Below are positions 7,811 to 16,874 of a stretch of DNA of 43,868 nucleotides, one piece after another (positions within the stretch are counted from its first letter, which is position 1; each line of letters starts with the position of its first letter). The notes below the pieces were generated by a model. The model did no database searches and was not told where the DNA came from. It worked only from the letters and a program-made list of their open reading frames with translations. Both the position numbers and the translations under genes were made by a program. The stretch is from Allobosea sp. (GTDB taxonomy: Bacteria > Pseudomonadota > Alphaproteobacteria > Rhizobiales > Beijerinckiaceae). The stretch spans positions 1 through 43,868 of the forward strand of contig NZ_JAUXYO010000242.1 of assembly GCF_030694325.1 (NCBI RefSeq). Direction: 5' to 3'.

Positions 7811-7918
7811 AGCCCTCATCCTGAGGAGCGACGCAGGCGCGTCTCGAAGGATGCTCCAGAAGGCGCAAGCTGGAGCATCCTTCGAGACGCCGCTTTGCGG
7901 CTCCTCAGGATGAGGGCT
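7811..7918. repeat. Palindromic intergenic repeat, family A copy 1
   Basis: A 108-base imperfect hairpin. The outer arms 7811-7829 and 7900-7918 are perfect reverse complements (AGCCCTCATCCTGAGGAGC). The inner arms 7838-7857 and 7871-7890 (core GTCTCGAAGGATG) also pair. It occupies the gap between the AtzH-like gene and the end of the ABC ATPase gene. A second copy is at 30322-30436. No transposase is present. Confidence 0.9.
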
Positions 7919-7929
7919 GTGAAGACCAT

Positions 7930-9633
7930 TCAAACCGGCGGATGGGGAATCGCCGTCAGCAGTTCCTTGGTATAGTCCGCCTTCGGGTCGCCGAGCACCT
8001 CTTCGGACGTGCCCTGCTCGACGATCGCGCCCGTCTTCATCACGATTACCCGGTCGCAGAGCAGGCGCACGACATTGAGATCATGCGAGACGAAGAGGTA
8101 GCTCATGCCGAGCCGCTCCTTCAGCTCCTGCAGCAGGTTGAGCACGACCGCCTGGACCGAGACGTCGAGCGCCGCCGTCGGCTCGTCGAGGATGACGAGG
8201 TCGGGCTCGAGCGCGATCGCCCGCGCAATGCCGACGCGCGCCTTCTGCCCGCCCGAAAGCTGGTGCGGAAAACGGTCGATCAGCTCGACCGGCAGCCCGA
8301 CCAGCCGCGCCAGATCCTCGCAGCGCGCCCGCAGGGCGTCCCGCCCCGAAATCCCGCCCATCCGCAGGATCGGATCGGCGATGGCGCGCTCGGCCGTGAA
8401 GCGCGGATTGAGGCGGTCGGTCGGGTCCTGGAACACCATCTGGATGCGCCGGCGATGCGCGGAGGCCGCAAACTGCTTGGCAGGGATCGCGCCGATATCC
8501 GTGCCGTCGAACAGGATCGAACCGCTGGTCTTGTCGATCAGCCGCGTGATCATCATCGAGGTCGTCGACTTGCCGCAGCCGGACTCGCCAACGAGCCCGA
8601 GCGTCTCGCCCTTGGCCACGCTGAAGCTGATGCCGTCGACGGCGCGGAACGGGGCCTTCGGCTCCTCCGTCTTGCCCATGAGTTTCGAGAGGAAAGAACC
8701 GCTCGCAGGCCGCGGATACTCCTTCACCAGATTCTCGACCCGCATCAGCGGGGCGGCATCGGGCGCCGGCGCGGGCTTGGGGGCAGCCAGCTGTGCGGCC
8801 GGTCCCTTTTGCGCATCGGGCAGCAGGTCGCGCAGGCTCATGCCGATGCGCGGCGTCGCCTGCATCAGCTTGCGAGTGTAGGGGTGCTGCGGATTGCGGA
8901 AGATCTCGCCGGCCCGCGCCGTCTCGACGACGTTGCCCTTCTCCATCACGACGACCTTGTCGCAATAGGCCGCCGCCAGGCCGAGATCATGGGTGATCAG
9001 GATCGTCGACATGCCGCGCTCGCGCGTCAGCTCGACGATCAGGTCCATCACCGCCTTCTGGGTCGTGACGTCGAGACCCGTCGTCGGCTCATCGGCGATC
9101 AGGAGCTGCGGCTGGCAGGCGAGCGCCAGCGCGATCACGACGCGCTGGCACATGCCGCCGGACAATTCGAACGGATAGGCGTCGTAGCGCTCTTCGGGCC
9201 GCGCGATCCTGACCTTGGCCAGCGCCTCGATCGCCTTATCCCGCGCCGTCGCCCGCGTCGCCTGGACATGCTCGAGCAGCACGTCCTCGATCTGCTTGCC
9301 GACCTTGCGGATCGGGTTCAGCGCGGCGCGCGGGTTCTGGAAGATCATCGAGATTTCGCGCCCGCGGATATCGCGCATCTGCGCTTCGCTGGCAGCCACG
9401 AGGTCCACGCCGGAAAACGAGATCGAGCCTTCCGCGACCTTGCCGGCACGGTCGAGAATCCGCACCACGGCATAGGAGGTCACCGACTTGCCGGAGCCGG
9501 ATTCACCGACGATGGCAACCGTCTCGCCCTTGGCGACACTGACATCGATCGCCTTGACCGCCTGCACCGTGCCTCGCCGCGTGGCGAATTCGACGGTGAG
9601 GTTCTTGATGTCGAGGAGCGGGGGCGTGGTCAT
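7930..9633 (-). CDS. Fused double-ATPase of an oligopeptide-type ABC importer (DppDF/GsiA-like)
   Basis: Protein of 567 residues with two complete ABC ATPase halves. Half 1 has Walker A at residues 43-50 (GESGSGKS), signature LSGGMCQR at 157-164 (Cys in place of the usual Arg) and Walker B before DEPTTGLD near 181. Half 2 has Walker A near 349-356 (GESGCGKS), signature LSGGQKAR near 459-466 and DEPTAALD near 483. A Pro/Ala linker (residues 278-296) joins them. This replaces separate DppD and DppF subunits and would power the permeases encoded at 9812-11738. It is the last gene of that minus-strand operon, separated from the permease by a palindromic repeat. It may also serve the second importer (19683-23269), which lacks its own ATPase. 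Confidence 0.95.
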   Translation of the reverse strand: MTTPPLLDIKNLTVEFATRRGTVQAVKAIDVSVAKGETVAIVGESGSGKSVTSYAVVRILDRAGKVAEGSISFSGVDLVAASEAQMRDIRGREISMIFQNPRAALNPIRKVGKQIEDVLLEHVQATRATARDKAIEALAKVRIARPEERYDAYPFELSGGMCQRVVIALALACQPQLLIADEPTTGLDVTTQKAVMDLIVELTRERGMSTILITHDLGLAAAYCDKVVVMEKGNVVETARAGEIFRNPQHPYTRKLMQATPRIGMSLRDLLPDAQKGPAAQLAAPKPAPAPDAAPLMRVENLVKEYPRPASGSFLSKLMGKTEEPKAPFRAVDGISFSVAKGETLGLVGESGCGKSTTSMMITRLIDKTSGSILFDGTDIGAIPAKQFAASAHRRRIQMVFQDPTDRLNPRFTAERAIADPILRMGGISGRDALRARCEDLARLVGLPVELIDRFPHQLSGGQKARVGIARAIALEPDLVILDEPTAALDVSVQAVVLNLLQELKERLGMSYLFVSHDLNVVRLLCDRVIVMKTGAIVEQGTSEEVLGDPKADYTKELLTAIPHPPV

Positions 9634-9646
9634 GGCAAGGTGCTCC

Positions 9647-9789
9647 CGTCATTCCGGGGCGACGCAAAGCGTCGAGCCCGGAACCCATATCCGCTGTCGG
9701 CGCAGGATGAGATACAAGCGTCACAGATATGCTGGAACCCCCTGTGGCTATGGGTTCCGGGCTCTCGCTCCGCGAGCCCCGGAATGACG
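9647..9789. repeat. Palindromic intergenic repeat, family C copy 1
   Basis: A hairpin of 143 bases with arms CGTCATTCCGGGGC...GAGCCCGGAACCCATA and the reverse complement at the right end. Each arm carries its own small hairpin (GACGC-AAA-GCGTC on the left). It lies inside the importer operon, between permease and ATPase genes. Relatives are at 11750-11896 and 27851-27994. Confidence 0.9.
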
Positions 9790-9811
9790 CAGAGGTTCAC
9801 GAGCGCGCCCA

Positions 9812-10720
9812 TCAATTCCTCCGCTGCGGATCGACGAGGTCGCGCACGCCGTCGCCGAGCAGGTTGAAGCAGAACACCGCGGTCATCAGGGCGAGCCCCG
9901 GGAAGAAGGCGATCCACCACTCGCCGGAGACGATGAAGCTCGCCCCCTCGGCGACCATGATGCCCCATTCCGGCGTCGGCGGGCGCACGCCGAGCCCAAT
10001 GAAGGAAAGCCCCGCCGCGTTCAGGATGGCGTAGCCCATGGTCAGCGACATCTGCACCGCCATGATCGGCATGATGTTGGGCACGATCTGCGTCAGCAGC
10101 AGCCGCCAGTCGGAATTGCCCGAAAGCCGCGCCGCCTGGACGAAGCCGGCCTCGCGCCGGACATTCGCCTCGGCGCGGGCGACGCGGGCATAGAGCGGGA
10201 AATTGATGATCGCGGTGGCGATGACGATGTTGGTAACGCTGTTGCCGAGCGCAGCCACGATGCCCATCGCCAGCACGAAGAGCGGGAAGGCCATGATCGT
10301 ATCGGCCAGGCGCCCGACGACCTTGTCGACCCAGCCGCCATAAAAGCCGGCCATGACGCCGGCCAGACCGCCCATCGCGAAGACGAGCGCGACCGAGCAG
10401 ACCGCGATGGCGAAGTCGAGCCGCGTCGCCACGATCACTCGGCTGAAGATGTCGCGCCCGAGCTGGTCGGTGCCGAACCAGTGCCGTGCGCTGGGCGCCT
10501 GCAAAGCGGAGTTGGTGTTGCTGGCCAGCGGATCAAAGGGGACCAGCGAAGGTCCGAAGATCGCCGCCAGCAGGATCAGCGCGAAGAGCCCGAAGGCGAG
10601 CCCCGTCACGGGGTTCTCGGAGACGATATGGCGGGCATGCGCCAGCAGGCTGGTCGAGGGCGGCGCCTCGAAGCGCAGCGCGGGCGCGGCCGTGGGATCA
10701 ACCTTGGTCATGTCGTTCAT
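9812..10720 (-). CDS. ABC importer permease, DppC type
   Basis: Inner-membrane permease of 302 residues. A cytoplasmic N-terminus of about 40 residues precedes TM1 (GLAFGLFALILLAAIFG), then the OppC-family motif LGTDQLGRD-like (FGTDQLGRDIFSRV) and the binding-protein-dependent transport domain with EAA loop (ARAEANVRREAGFVQAAR...) contacting the ATPase. It ends GDGVRDLVDPQRRN, the usual tail. The ATG lies four bases after the DppB-type stop with GGTGAGGG upstream, so the two are cotranslated. Forms the transport channel with the 10725-11738 product. Substrate class (peptide, opine or amide) cannot be deduced. Confidence 0.93.
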   Translation of the reverse strand: MNDMTKVDPTAAPALRFEAPPSTSLLAHARHIVSENPVTGLAFGLFALILLAAIFGPSLVPFDPLASNTNSALQAPSARHWFGTDQLGRDIFSRVIVATRLDFAIAVCSVALVFAMGGLAGVMAGFYGGWVDKVVGRLADTIMAFPLFVLAMGIVAALGNSVTNIVIATAIINFPLYARVARAEANVRREAGFVQAARLSGNSDWRLLLTQIVPNIMPIMAVQMSLTMGYAILNAAGLSFIGLGVRPPTPEWGIMVAEGASFIVSGEWWIAFFPGLALMTAVFCFNLLGDGVRDLVDPQRRN

Positions 10721-10724
10721 GCCC

Positions 10725-11738
10725 TCACCCCTCCAGTCGGACGCGGGGATCGATGACGCCGTAGAGCACGTCGATCATCAGGTTCAGCGCGACATAGAGG
10801 ATCGCCATCGTCAGCACGAAGCCCTGGATCGGCGCATAATCGGAGGCGATCAGCGCCTCGACCGCATAGGAGCCGACGCCCGGCCAGGCGAAGACCTTCT
10901 CGACCAGCACATTGGCGCCGAGCAGGAAGGAGAACACCATGCCCAGTGTGGTCACGACGGGCAGCATCGCGTTGCGGAAGGCATAGGTGCCGATGACCTT
11001 GCGGCTGGAGAGCCCACTGGCACGCGCGGTCCGGACGAAATCGGCGCCGAGCACGGCGAGCATCGAGGCTCGCGTCATCCGTGTGATCGGTGCCAGCGAG
11101 AAGATCGCCAGCGTGATCGCCGGCAGCGCGATCTGGGCGAGCGCGGCGCGGAAGGTCGCGCCATCCCGCGCCAGCAGCGTGTCCACCAGATAGAGCCCGG
11201 TGACGCGGGCCGGCTCCGAGGCGAAGACATCGAGCCGCCCCAGCGGGGCCGGCGCCCAGCCGAGGATGAAGTAGAACACATAGACGAGCAGCAGCCCGGT
11301 GAAGAACACCGGCAGCGAAACGCCGGCCGTCGCCACGATGCGACAGAGATGGTCGATCCAGGAGCCCTGCCGGACAGCGGCGAGCACACCGAGCGGCAGC
11401 GCGACGGACATGGCGAGAAGCAGCCCCGCCAGCGTCAGCTCGGCCGAGGCCGGCAGGCGGGCCGCGAGATCGGCCGTCACCGGCTGGCCGGTCGTTAGCG
11501 ACATGCCAAGATCGCCCTTCACCAGGGCGGTGACATAGGAGACGAACTGCACCGGGAGGGGCTGGTCGAGCCCGAGCTTGCTGCGGATCTCGATGATCGC
11601 CTCCGGCGAGGCGGCCGGGCCGGCGAAATAGGCCGCCGTATCGCCGGGCAGCACCCGCGTCAGCAGGAAGGTGACGATGATGACGCCGATCACCGAAGGG
11701 ATCGTCGTCATCAGGCGCTGGCCGATCAGGCGAAGCAT
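10725..11738 (-). CDS. ABC importer permease, DppB type
   Basis: Inner-membrane permease of 337 residues, starting MLRLIGQRLMTTIPSVIGVIIVTFLL (TM1) with the LPGDTA motif and periplasmic domain (residues about 35-95), then five further membrane segments. The EAA-type loop is LGADFVRTARASGLSSRKV, followed by FRNAMLPVVTTLG and FAWPGVGSYAVEAL, all hallmarks of DppB/OppB. The tail LYGVIDPRVRLEG is typical. It is the first permease in the operon, after the binding protein and a 147-base repeat. Works with the adjacent DppC-type permease and the fused ATPase. Confidence 0.94.
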   Translation of the reverse strand: MLRLIGQRLMTTIPSVIGVIIVTFLLTRVLPGDTAAYFAGPAASPEAIIEIRSKLGLDQPLPVQFVSYVTALVKGDLGMSLTTGQPVTADLAARLPASAELTLAGLLLAMSVALPLGVLAAVRQGSWIDHLCRIVATAGVSLPVFFTGLLLVYVFYFILGWAPAPLGRLDVFASEPARVTGLYLVDTLLARDGATFRAALAQIALPAITLAIFSLAPITRMTRASMLAVLGADFVRTARASGLSSRKVIGTYAFRNAMLPVVTTLGMVFSFLLGANVLVEKVFAWPGVGSYAVEALIASDYAPIQGFVLTMAILYVALNLMIDVLYGVIDPRVRLEG

Positions 11739-11749
11739 GGCGCGCGCTC

Positions 11750-11896
11750 CGTCATTCCGGGGCTTCGCGCAGCGAAGAGCCCGGAACCCATGAACACGAG
11801 GGTCACTGATCGAAGCGGCGGCATGGCGGCGCCTTCCCGGAGAAGAGGGTGGTCATGGGTTCCGGGCTCGGCCCTGCGGGCCGCCCCGGAATGACG
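11750..11896. repeat. Palindromic intergenic repeat, family C copy 2
   Basis: Same layout as the copy at 9647: CGTCATTCCGGGGC at the left and its reverse complement CCCCGGAATGACG at the right, with internal GAGCCCGGAACCCATG pairing with CATGGGTTCCGGGCTC. It fills most of the 170-base gap between the binding-protein gene and the permease, where a hairpin could lower expression of the membrane genes relative to the binding protein. Confidence 0.9.
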
Positions 11897-11908
11897 GCCG
11901 TTGCACCC

Positions 11909-13498
11909 TCACACGCCCTTGGTCAGGTAGCGGAAGTCCGGCTCGCGGCAGGGCTGGAACTGGTAGCCGCCGATCGACTTCTGCAGCGCGACGTCATGCG
12001 TCGGCTGGTTGATCGGCACCATCGGCACCTCGGCATTGATCAGCTTGATGAAGTCGATGACGTTGGCGTCGTAGGAGGCCTTGTCGGGCGCGAAGCGGGC
12101 GGCGTCGACGAGCTTGTCCAGCGCCGGGTTCTGGTAGGCGGCGATGTTGAAGATCGAATTGTTGCCGTGCATCGTCCAGAACAGGTAGTAATCCGGATAG
12201 TCGAGCCAGCCGGCGAAGCGGTTGAGCACCATCGGATTGGTCTTCTTGGCGATCTCGGTGCGGAAATTGGCGCCCGGAACCTTATTGATCTCGACCGTGA
12301 TCCCGATCTGCGAGAGCGATTCCTTGATCAGAACCGCCATCGGCTCGGCCACCGTCGCGTTGCCGGCGTCGAAATACAGCGTCGTCGAGAACGGGCCGCC
12401 AGCGGCGTCGACCAGCGCCTTCGCCTTGGCGACGTCGGTCGTGTAGGGGAAGGGCTGCGGCCAGGCGACCTTCGGGGTCGTGCCGCCGGCCATCGAGACG
12501 CCGCGGCCAAACAGCGCCGCCTGCATGATTTTCTCGTAAGGCATCACCCAGGCGACGGCCTGGCGCAGGCGCACATCCTTGAACGGGCCGACCTGCGTGT
12601 TGAGGTAGCAGCCCCAGACCCCGTTGGGGATCGGCACGCCGACGACGTTGATCTTGCCGGCGTCAGCCAGGTCCTTGAAGTCCTTCGGCGGCAGCCCGTA
12701 GGACACGTCGGCATCGCCGCGCTCGATCAGCGCCCGGCGGGTCGAGGGCGAGGCGATGTCGCGGGCGATGATCCGGCGCAGCTGCGGCAGCTTTCCGCAG
12801 GCCCAGGCGTCGTTGCGGACATAGATCGTCTCGACGCCTGGCTTCCAGCTCTCGACCTTGAACGCGCCGGAGCCGGCGATGTTGTTCTTCAGATACTCCT
12901 TCGCCCATGCGTCGCCGCCGCTATTGGCGATGGCGAGTTCGGAGTCGAACACGAAGGGAATGGTGACCGCCAGATTGGGCAGGGTCATCTTGTCCTTGCG
13001 GACGAAATCGATGCGGAAGGTCTTGTCGTCGACCGCGACGAACTGCTCGGGCTTCTCCAGCGAGCCGGCATTCATCTGCGTCGTCGCGAAGCCGCCGATC
13101 GAGACAGCGCGGTCCATCGACCACTTCACGTCCTTGGCGGTAACCGGCCGGCCGGAATGGAACTTGGCGTCGCGCAGCTTGAAGGTGGCGCTCATGCCGT
13201 CGGAGGCGACCTGGTAGCTCTCGGCAAGTTCGCCCTCGAGTTCGCCCATCGCGATGGTGTTGCCGCCCCCGCCTGGGATCGGAACCGGCTTGAAGCGCAG
13301 CAGGCGATCATAGCAGTTCAGCGACACGCCGTTCACCGGCTGCGACGAGCCGATGCCCTGCATGTCCAGGCTGTTGGGCCCGTATTCCTGTACCAGCAGC
13401 AGCGTCTCGTTGCGGCTCGGCGCCTGGGCCTGGGCCGCCCCCTTGGCGACGAAGGGAGCAGCGAGGCCTGCGGCCAGGGCGGTACGGCGCGTGATCAT
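11909..13498 (-). CDS. ABC importer periplasmic substrate-binding protein (SBP family 5)
   Basis: Periplasmic binding protein of 529 residues from ATG 13498 (MITRRTALAAGLAAPF); an upstream ATG at 13570 is open but would bury the signal. The N-terminus is a Tat-like signal peptide (twin Arg at 4-5, hydrophobic core, cleavage near AQAQA at 23-28). The mature part has family-5 features: LRFKPV, AESYQVASDGMSATFKLRDAKFHSGRPVTAKDVKWSMDRA, then domain 2 and YPDYYLFWTMHGNN near the C-terminus. It is the first gene of the minus-strand importer operon and diverges from the LysR gene. It binds the imported solute; the ligand is unknown, but the neighbouring hydantoinase genes make a cyclic ureide or carbamoyl compound possible. 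Confidence 0.93.
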   Translation of the reverse strand: MITRRTALAAGLAAPFVAKGAAQAQAPSRNETLLLVQEYGPNSLDMQGIGSSQPVNGVSLNCYDRLLRFKPVPIPGGGGNTIAMGELEGELAESYQVASDGMSATFKLRDAKFHSGRPVTAKDVKWSMDRAVSIGGFATTQMNAGSLEKPEQFVAVDDKTFRIDFVRKDKMTLPNLAVTIPFVFDSELAIANSGGDAWAKEYLKNNIAGSGAFKVESWKPGVETIYVRNDAWACGKLPQLRRIIARDIASPSTRRALIERGDADVSYGLPPKDFKDLADAGKINVVGVPIPNGVWGCYLNTQVGPFKDVRLRQAVAWVMPYEKIMQAALFGRGVSMAGGTTPKVAWPQPFPYTTDVAKAKALVDAAGGPFSTTLYFDAGNATVAEPMAVLIKESLSQIGITVEINKVPGANFRTEIAKKTNPMVLNRFAGWLDYPDYYLFWTMHGNNSIFNIAAYQNPALDKLVDAARFAPDKASYDANVIDFIKLINAEVPMVPINQPTHDVALQKSIGGYQFQPCREPDFRYLTKGV

Positions 13499-13820
13499 CG
13501 AGGTCTGTCCTTGGTTGGCAGGCGGGTAAAGGAACGGCTCAGCCCGCTTCGCTAGCAGGGAGTGTGCCAAGTCGGACGGCCTGTGATTCCAAGGACTTCT
13601 GGGCAGATCGACAATGACGACCCGGCTACTGGCGCATCATTGTATGCACGGCAGCTAAAATTGATGATCAATTAGGCAATTTGTCGAGAGCCTCCCCGCC
13701 GGGCTTAACTATTCGTTCAGTGTCGGCTGGCTCGGCTGCTCCAGCCTCGCCACCCCTTGCGCTGCGGCGAATCCAACTGTGGAGTTGTCTCGCCGGCGGC
13801 ACCGGGCAGGAGAGAAGCGG
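13499..13820. promoter_or_regulatory. Divergent promoter region between importer operon and LysR gene
   Basis: A 322-base gap without a gene. It is AT-richer than its surroundings around 13640-13680 and carries a perfect 15-base palindrome AATTGATGATCAATT (13659-13673). On the minus strand a -10-like TACAAT lies at 13639-13644, which could serve the binding-protein gene. The palindrome does not have the T-N11-A form expected of a classical LysR box, so its binding protein is uncertain. Nothing else recognisable. Confidence 0.45.
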
Positions 13821-14744
13821 ATGCGCGCGCGTCAGATCGAGGTCTTTCGGATGGTGATGCGCTGCGGCACGCTCACCAGCGCGGCCGAGGCCCTGAACGT
13901 TTCGCAGCCGGCGCTGAGCCAGATTCTGCTCCACACCGAGGACGAGCTCGGCTTCAAGCTGTTCCAGCGCGTCAAGGGCCGGCTGATCCCGACGCCGGAG
14001 GCGGAGGATCTCTACCCCGAGGTCGAGCGCCTGTTCGGCGACCTCGAGGCCCTGCGCCGCCGCGCCCGCGACCTGCGTCACGGCAAGGCCGGCATCGTGC
14101 GGCTCGCCGCCTCGGCGCCCCCCTCGCTGTCGGTCGTGCCCGAGGCGCTGCGCCATTTCCGCAGCGCCCACCCCGCCCTGCGGGTGCTGTCCTATGTCGT
14201 GCCGGCCGAGATCATCATGCGCATGCTGGACGACGGCCAAGCCGGGCTCGGCATCGCCATGACCGACGAGCCGATAGCCGGCATCGACACCGAGATCATC
14301 GGGCGGACGCAAATCGTCTGCGTGCTGCCTACGGGCCATGAGCTGGCGCAGAAGGCCTCGATCGCCGCCGCCGACCTGCAGGACGAGACGCTGATCTCCT
14401 ACCGCGCCACCTCCCTGCAGGGACGATTGCTGCGCGACGCCTTCGCCCGGGAGGGGCTGGCCTTCCAGCCGGAGATGGAAATCGACGTTTCCATCATCGG
14501 GCTCGCCTTCGTCCAGCAGGGGCTCGGGGTCGCGGTGGTGGATGGTCTCCTGCCCTGGCACAGTTTTCCCGGCCTCGTGACCCGGCCCTTCCTGCCTGAG
14601 GTCTCCCTGCCTCTGTGCCTGCTCACCAGCGCGCGCCGCCCCCTCTCGCGCAGCCACGATCTCCTGCGCGCCCATCTGCGCACCGCCTGCCGCGATCTCG
14701 GCCTGCTGCCGGCGCCGGATCCGGACCATAAGCCAGCCTTATAA
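13821..14744 (+). CDS. LysR-family transcriptional regulator
   Basis: Regulator of 307 residues. I chose ATG 13821 (MRARQIEVFRMVMRCGTLT) because AGGAGAGAAG lies directly upstream and it gives the usual LysR N-terminus; ATG 13779 would add 14 residues. Residues 1-60 are the winged helix (SAAEALNVSQPALSQILLHTEDELGFKLFQR). Residues about 90-300 are the two-lobed effector domain (LRLAASAPPSLSVVPEALRHF-like start, STLQGRLLRDAF in the middle). It diverges from the ABC importer and is followed after 76 bases by the hydantoinase genes on the same strand, so it probably controls one or both. LysR proteins normally activate in response to a pathway metabolite; the inducer is unknown. Confidence 0.92.
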   Translation: MRARQIEVFRMVMRCGTLTSAAEALNVSQPALSQILLHTEDELGFKLFQRVKGRLIPTPEAEDLYPEVERLFGDLEALRRRARDLRHGKAGIVRLAASAPPSLSVVPEALRHFRSAHPALRVLSYVVPAEIIMRMLDDGQAGLGIAMTDEPIAGIDTEIIGRTQIVCVLPTGHELAQKASIAAADLQDETLISYRATSLQGRLLRDAFAREGLAFQPEMEIDVSIIGLAFVQQGLGVAVVDGLLPWHSFPGLVTRPFLPEVSLPLCLLTSARRPLSRSHDLLRAHLRTACRDLGLLPAPDPDHKPAL

Positions 14745-14820
14745 AGCTGGATGGGCTTGGTCTTTGACGGCGAGGCGCGCGGGACCCGAGATGGCGACGC
14801 ACTTCAGGGACAGGCGGATC

Positions 14821-16872
14821 ATGAGCTGGCGTATCGGCGTCGACATCGGCGGCACCTTCATCGACTTCTGCGCCCTCGAGACCGGCACCGACCGCGTCGA
14901 AACCATCAAGGTGCTGACGACGCCGGACGCGCCCGGCAAGGAACTGCTCGACGGGCTGGCCCTGCTGCGCGAGCGCCACGGTATTGCGCCGAGTGAGGTC
15001 GTCTCCTTCGTCCACGGCACCACGGTCGGCATCAACACCATCATCCAGCGCAAGGGCAGCCGGCTCGCGCTGATCACGACGGCTGGTTTCGAGGATGTCA
15101 TCGAGCTCGCCCGGCTGCGCATGCCCGAGATGTACTCGCTGTTCTGCGCCAGGCCCGAGCAGTTGATCCCGCGGGACCGCATCCGCGGCGTCCGGCAGCG
15201 TCAGCTCGCCAGCGGCGAGATCGCCGAACCGCTCGACACCGACGGTCTTGCCGCAGCCGTGGCCGCCATCCGCGCCAAGGGTATCGACGGCGTCATCGTC
15301 TCCTTCCTCCATGCCTATCGCAATGGTGCCCATGAGGCGCAGGCCAAGGCGCTGATCGCGAAGCTCGCGCCGGAGCTCTTCGTCTTCACCACCAGCGAGG
15401 TCTGGCCGGTCATCCGCGAATATGAGCGCACGACCACCGCGATCCTGAATGGCTATGTCCATCCCCGTGTCGCCGGCTACCTGACCGCGCTGGAGGAGGC
15501 CCTCGCCTCGCGTGGCGTGCCGGCAACCCCCATGCTGACCAAGTCGAACGGCGGCATCATGAATGCGCCGACCGGCAAGCGCGCCTGCGTCAACATGCTA
15601 CTGTCCGGCACGGCGTCCGGCGTCATCGGCGCGGCCTGGCTGGCGGAGCAGGCGGGCGTCGGCAACGTGCTGACGCTGGACATCGGCGGCACCAGCGCCG
15701 ACCTCGCGCTCATCATCGACGGCCAGCCGCAATTCGGCACCGGCGAGGTCGTCGGCGACTTCCCGCTCTTCCTTCCCAGCGTCTCCGTGACCTCGATCGG
15801 CAGCGGCGGCGGCTCGATCGCCTGGGCGGATGATTTCGGCGTGCTCAAGGTCGGCCCCGAAAGCGCCGGCTCGACGCCGGGCCCAGCCTGCTATGGCCGC
15901 GGCGGCACCCGCGCCACGGTCACCGACGCGATGGCGGCGAGCGGCTTCCTCGGCCACACCCCCCTCGCCTATGACCAGATCGGCATGGACCGTGCCCGAG
16001 CCGACGCGGTGATCGGCGATCTCGCCGGGCGCCTCGGCCAGACGCCCCAGGCCACTGCCGAGGCGATCATCGCGGTTGCGGTCTCCGAAATGTTCGTCGA
16101 GGTCAACAAGCTCGTCGCGCGCTACGGCGTCGATCTGCGCGACTTCACCCTGATGCCCTTCGGCGGAGCCGGCCCGATGCTCGGCTGCTTCCTGGCGCGC
16201 GAACTCGGCATCCCCCGCGTCCTGGTGCCGCATCGGCCCGGCGTCGTCAGCGCGCTCGGCGGGCTGATCGCCGATGTGAAGGGCGACTTCATCCAGACCG
16301 TCTTCGCTGCGGCCGTGCCGGATGCGCTTCCGCTGCTGCGCGAAGCGCTGGCGCGGTTGAAGGCGGACGGGCTGGCCTGGATCCGGCAGGACCAGGGCTA
16401 CGACGGCACCGTGGTCGAAGCCTTGAGCGCCGACATGCGCTATCACGGCCAGTCCTTCGAGATCGAGGTGTCGCTCGAGGAGGCCTGGCTGCACGACGGC
16501 GACCTTGCCGCCATGACCGCCGCCTTCCACAGCCAGCATCTCGCCATCTACGATTTCAACGACCTCGGCGCCGAAGTGCAGATCGTCAATCTGCGCCTCG
16601 TCGTCAGCGGCGCGACGCCGCGTCCCCGGCCCGCACCGGCGGCCGACCAGCCGGCAGCGATGGCGGCGCCTGCGCGCCGGATCGAGGTCTGGCTCGACGG
16701 CGCCAGCCGCGAGGTCGATCTCCACCACCGCGATGCCCTGCGCAACGGTCACCGCTTCTCGGGCCCGGCCGTCGTCGCCCAACAGGACACGACGATCTGC
16801 ATCCCCGAAGGCTTCGATGCGCAGGTCGATGCCCGCCTCAATCTCCACCTCATCCTGCGCAGCGAGGCCTGA
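14821..16872 (+). CDS. hyuA: Hydantoinase/oxoprolinase subunit A (HyuA)
   Basis: Protein of 683 residues starting MSWRIGVDIGGTFIDF; ATG 14821 gives this standard start. The actin-like ATPase core shows the phosphate motif DIGGTF (residues 8-13) and a second LDIGGTSADLAL near residue 287. Conserved HGTTVGINTIIQRKG, LSGTASGVIGA and SIGSGGGSIAW also match HyuA. With HyuB it forms an ATP-dependent amidohydrolase that opens cyclic amides such as N-methylhydantoin or 5-oxoproline; caprolactamase and acetone carboxylase are relatives. HyuB follows two bases later. The exact ring substrate cannot be read, but a hydantoin or other cyclic ureide fits the region. Confidence 0.9.
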   Translation: MSWRIGVDIGGTFIDFCALETGTDRVETIKVLTTPDAPGKELLDGLALLRERHGIAPSEVVSFVHGTTVGINTIIQRKGSRLALITTAGFEDVIELARLRMPEMYSLFCARPEQLIPRDRIRGVRQRQLASGEIAEPLDTDGLAAAVAAIRAKGIDGVIVSFLHAYRNGAHEAQAKALIAKLAPELFVFTTSEVWPVIREYERTTTAILNGYVHPRVAGYLTALEEALASRGVPATPMLTKSNGGIMNAPTGKRACVNMLLSGTASGVIGAAWLAEQAGVGNVLTLDIGGTSADLALIIDGQPQFGTGEVVGDFPLFLPSVSVTSIGSGGGSIAWADDFGVLKVGPESAGSTPGPACYGRGGTRATVTDAMAASGFLGHTPLAYDQIGMDRARADAVIGDLAGRLGQTPQATAEAIIAVAVSEMFVEVNKLVARYGVDLRDFTLMPFGGAGPMLGCFLARELGIPRVLVPHRPGVVSALGGLIADVKGDFIQTVFAAAVPDALPLLREALARLKADGLAWIRQDQGYDGTVVEALSADMRYHGQSFEIEVSLEEAWLHDGDLAAMTAAFHSQHLAIYDFNDLGAEVQIVNLRLVVSGATPRPRPAPAADQPAAMAAPARRIEVWLDGASREVDLHHRDALRNGHRFSGPAVVAQQDTTICIPEGFDAQVDARLNLHLILRSEA

Positions 16873-16874
16873 TC

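Noticed and set aside
11849-13555. Open frame of 568 codons on the plus strand
   Set aside because: Antisense to the well-supported binding protein gene; composition is that of a shadow frame and it includes palindromic repeat DNA at its start.
13660-13672. FNR/FixK box or LysR T-N11-A box
   Set aside because: The palindrome has TTGAT and ATCAA one base apart, not four as FNR needs, and it does not begin with T and end with A at the LysR spacing.
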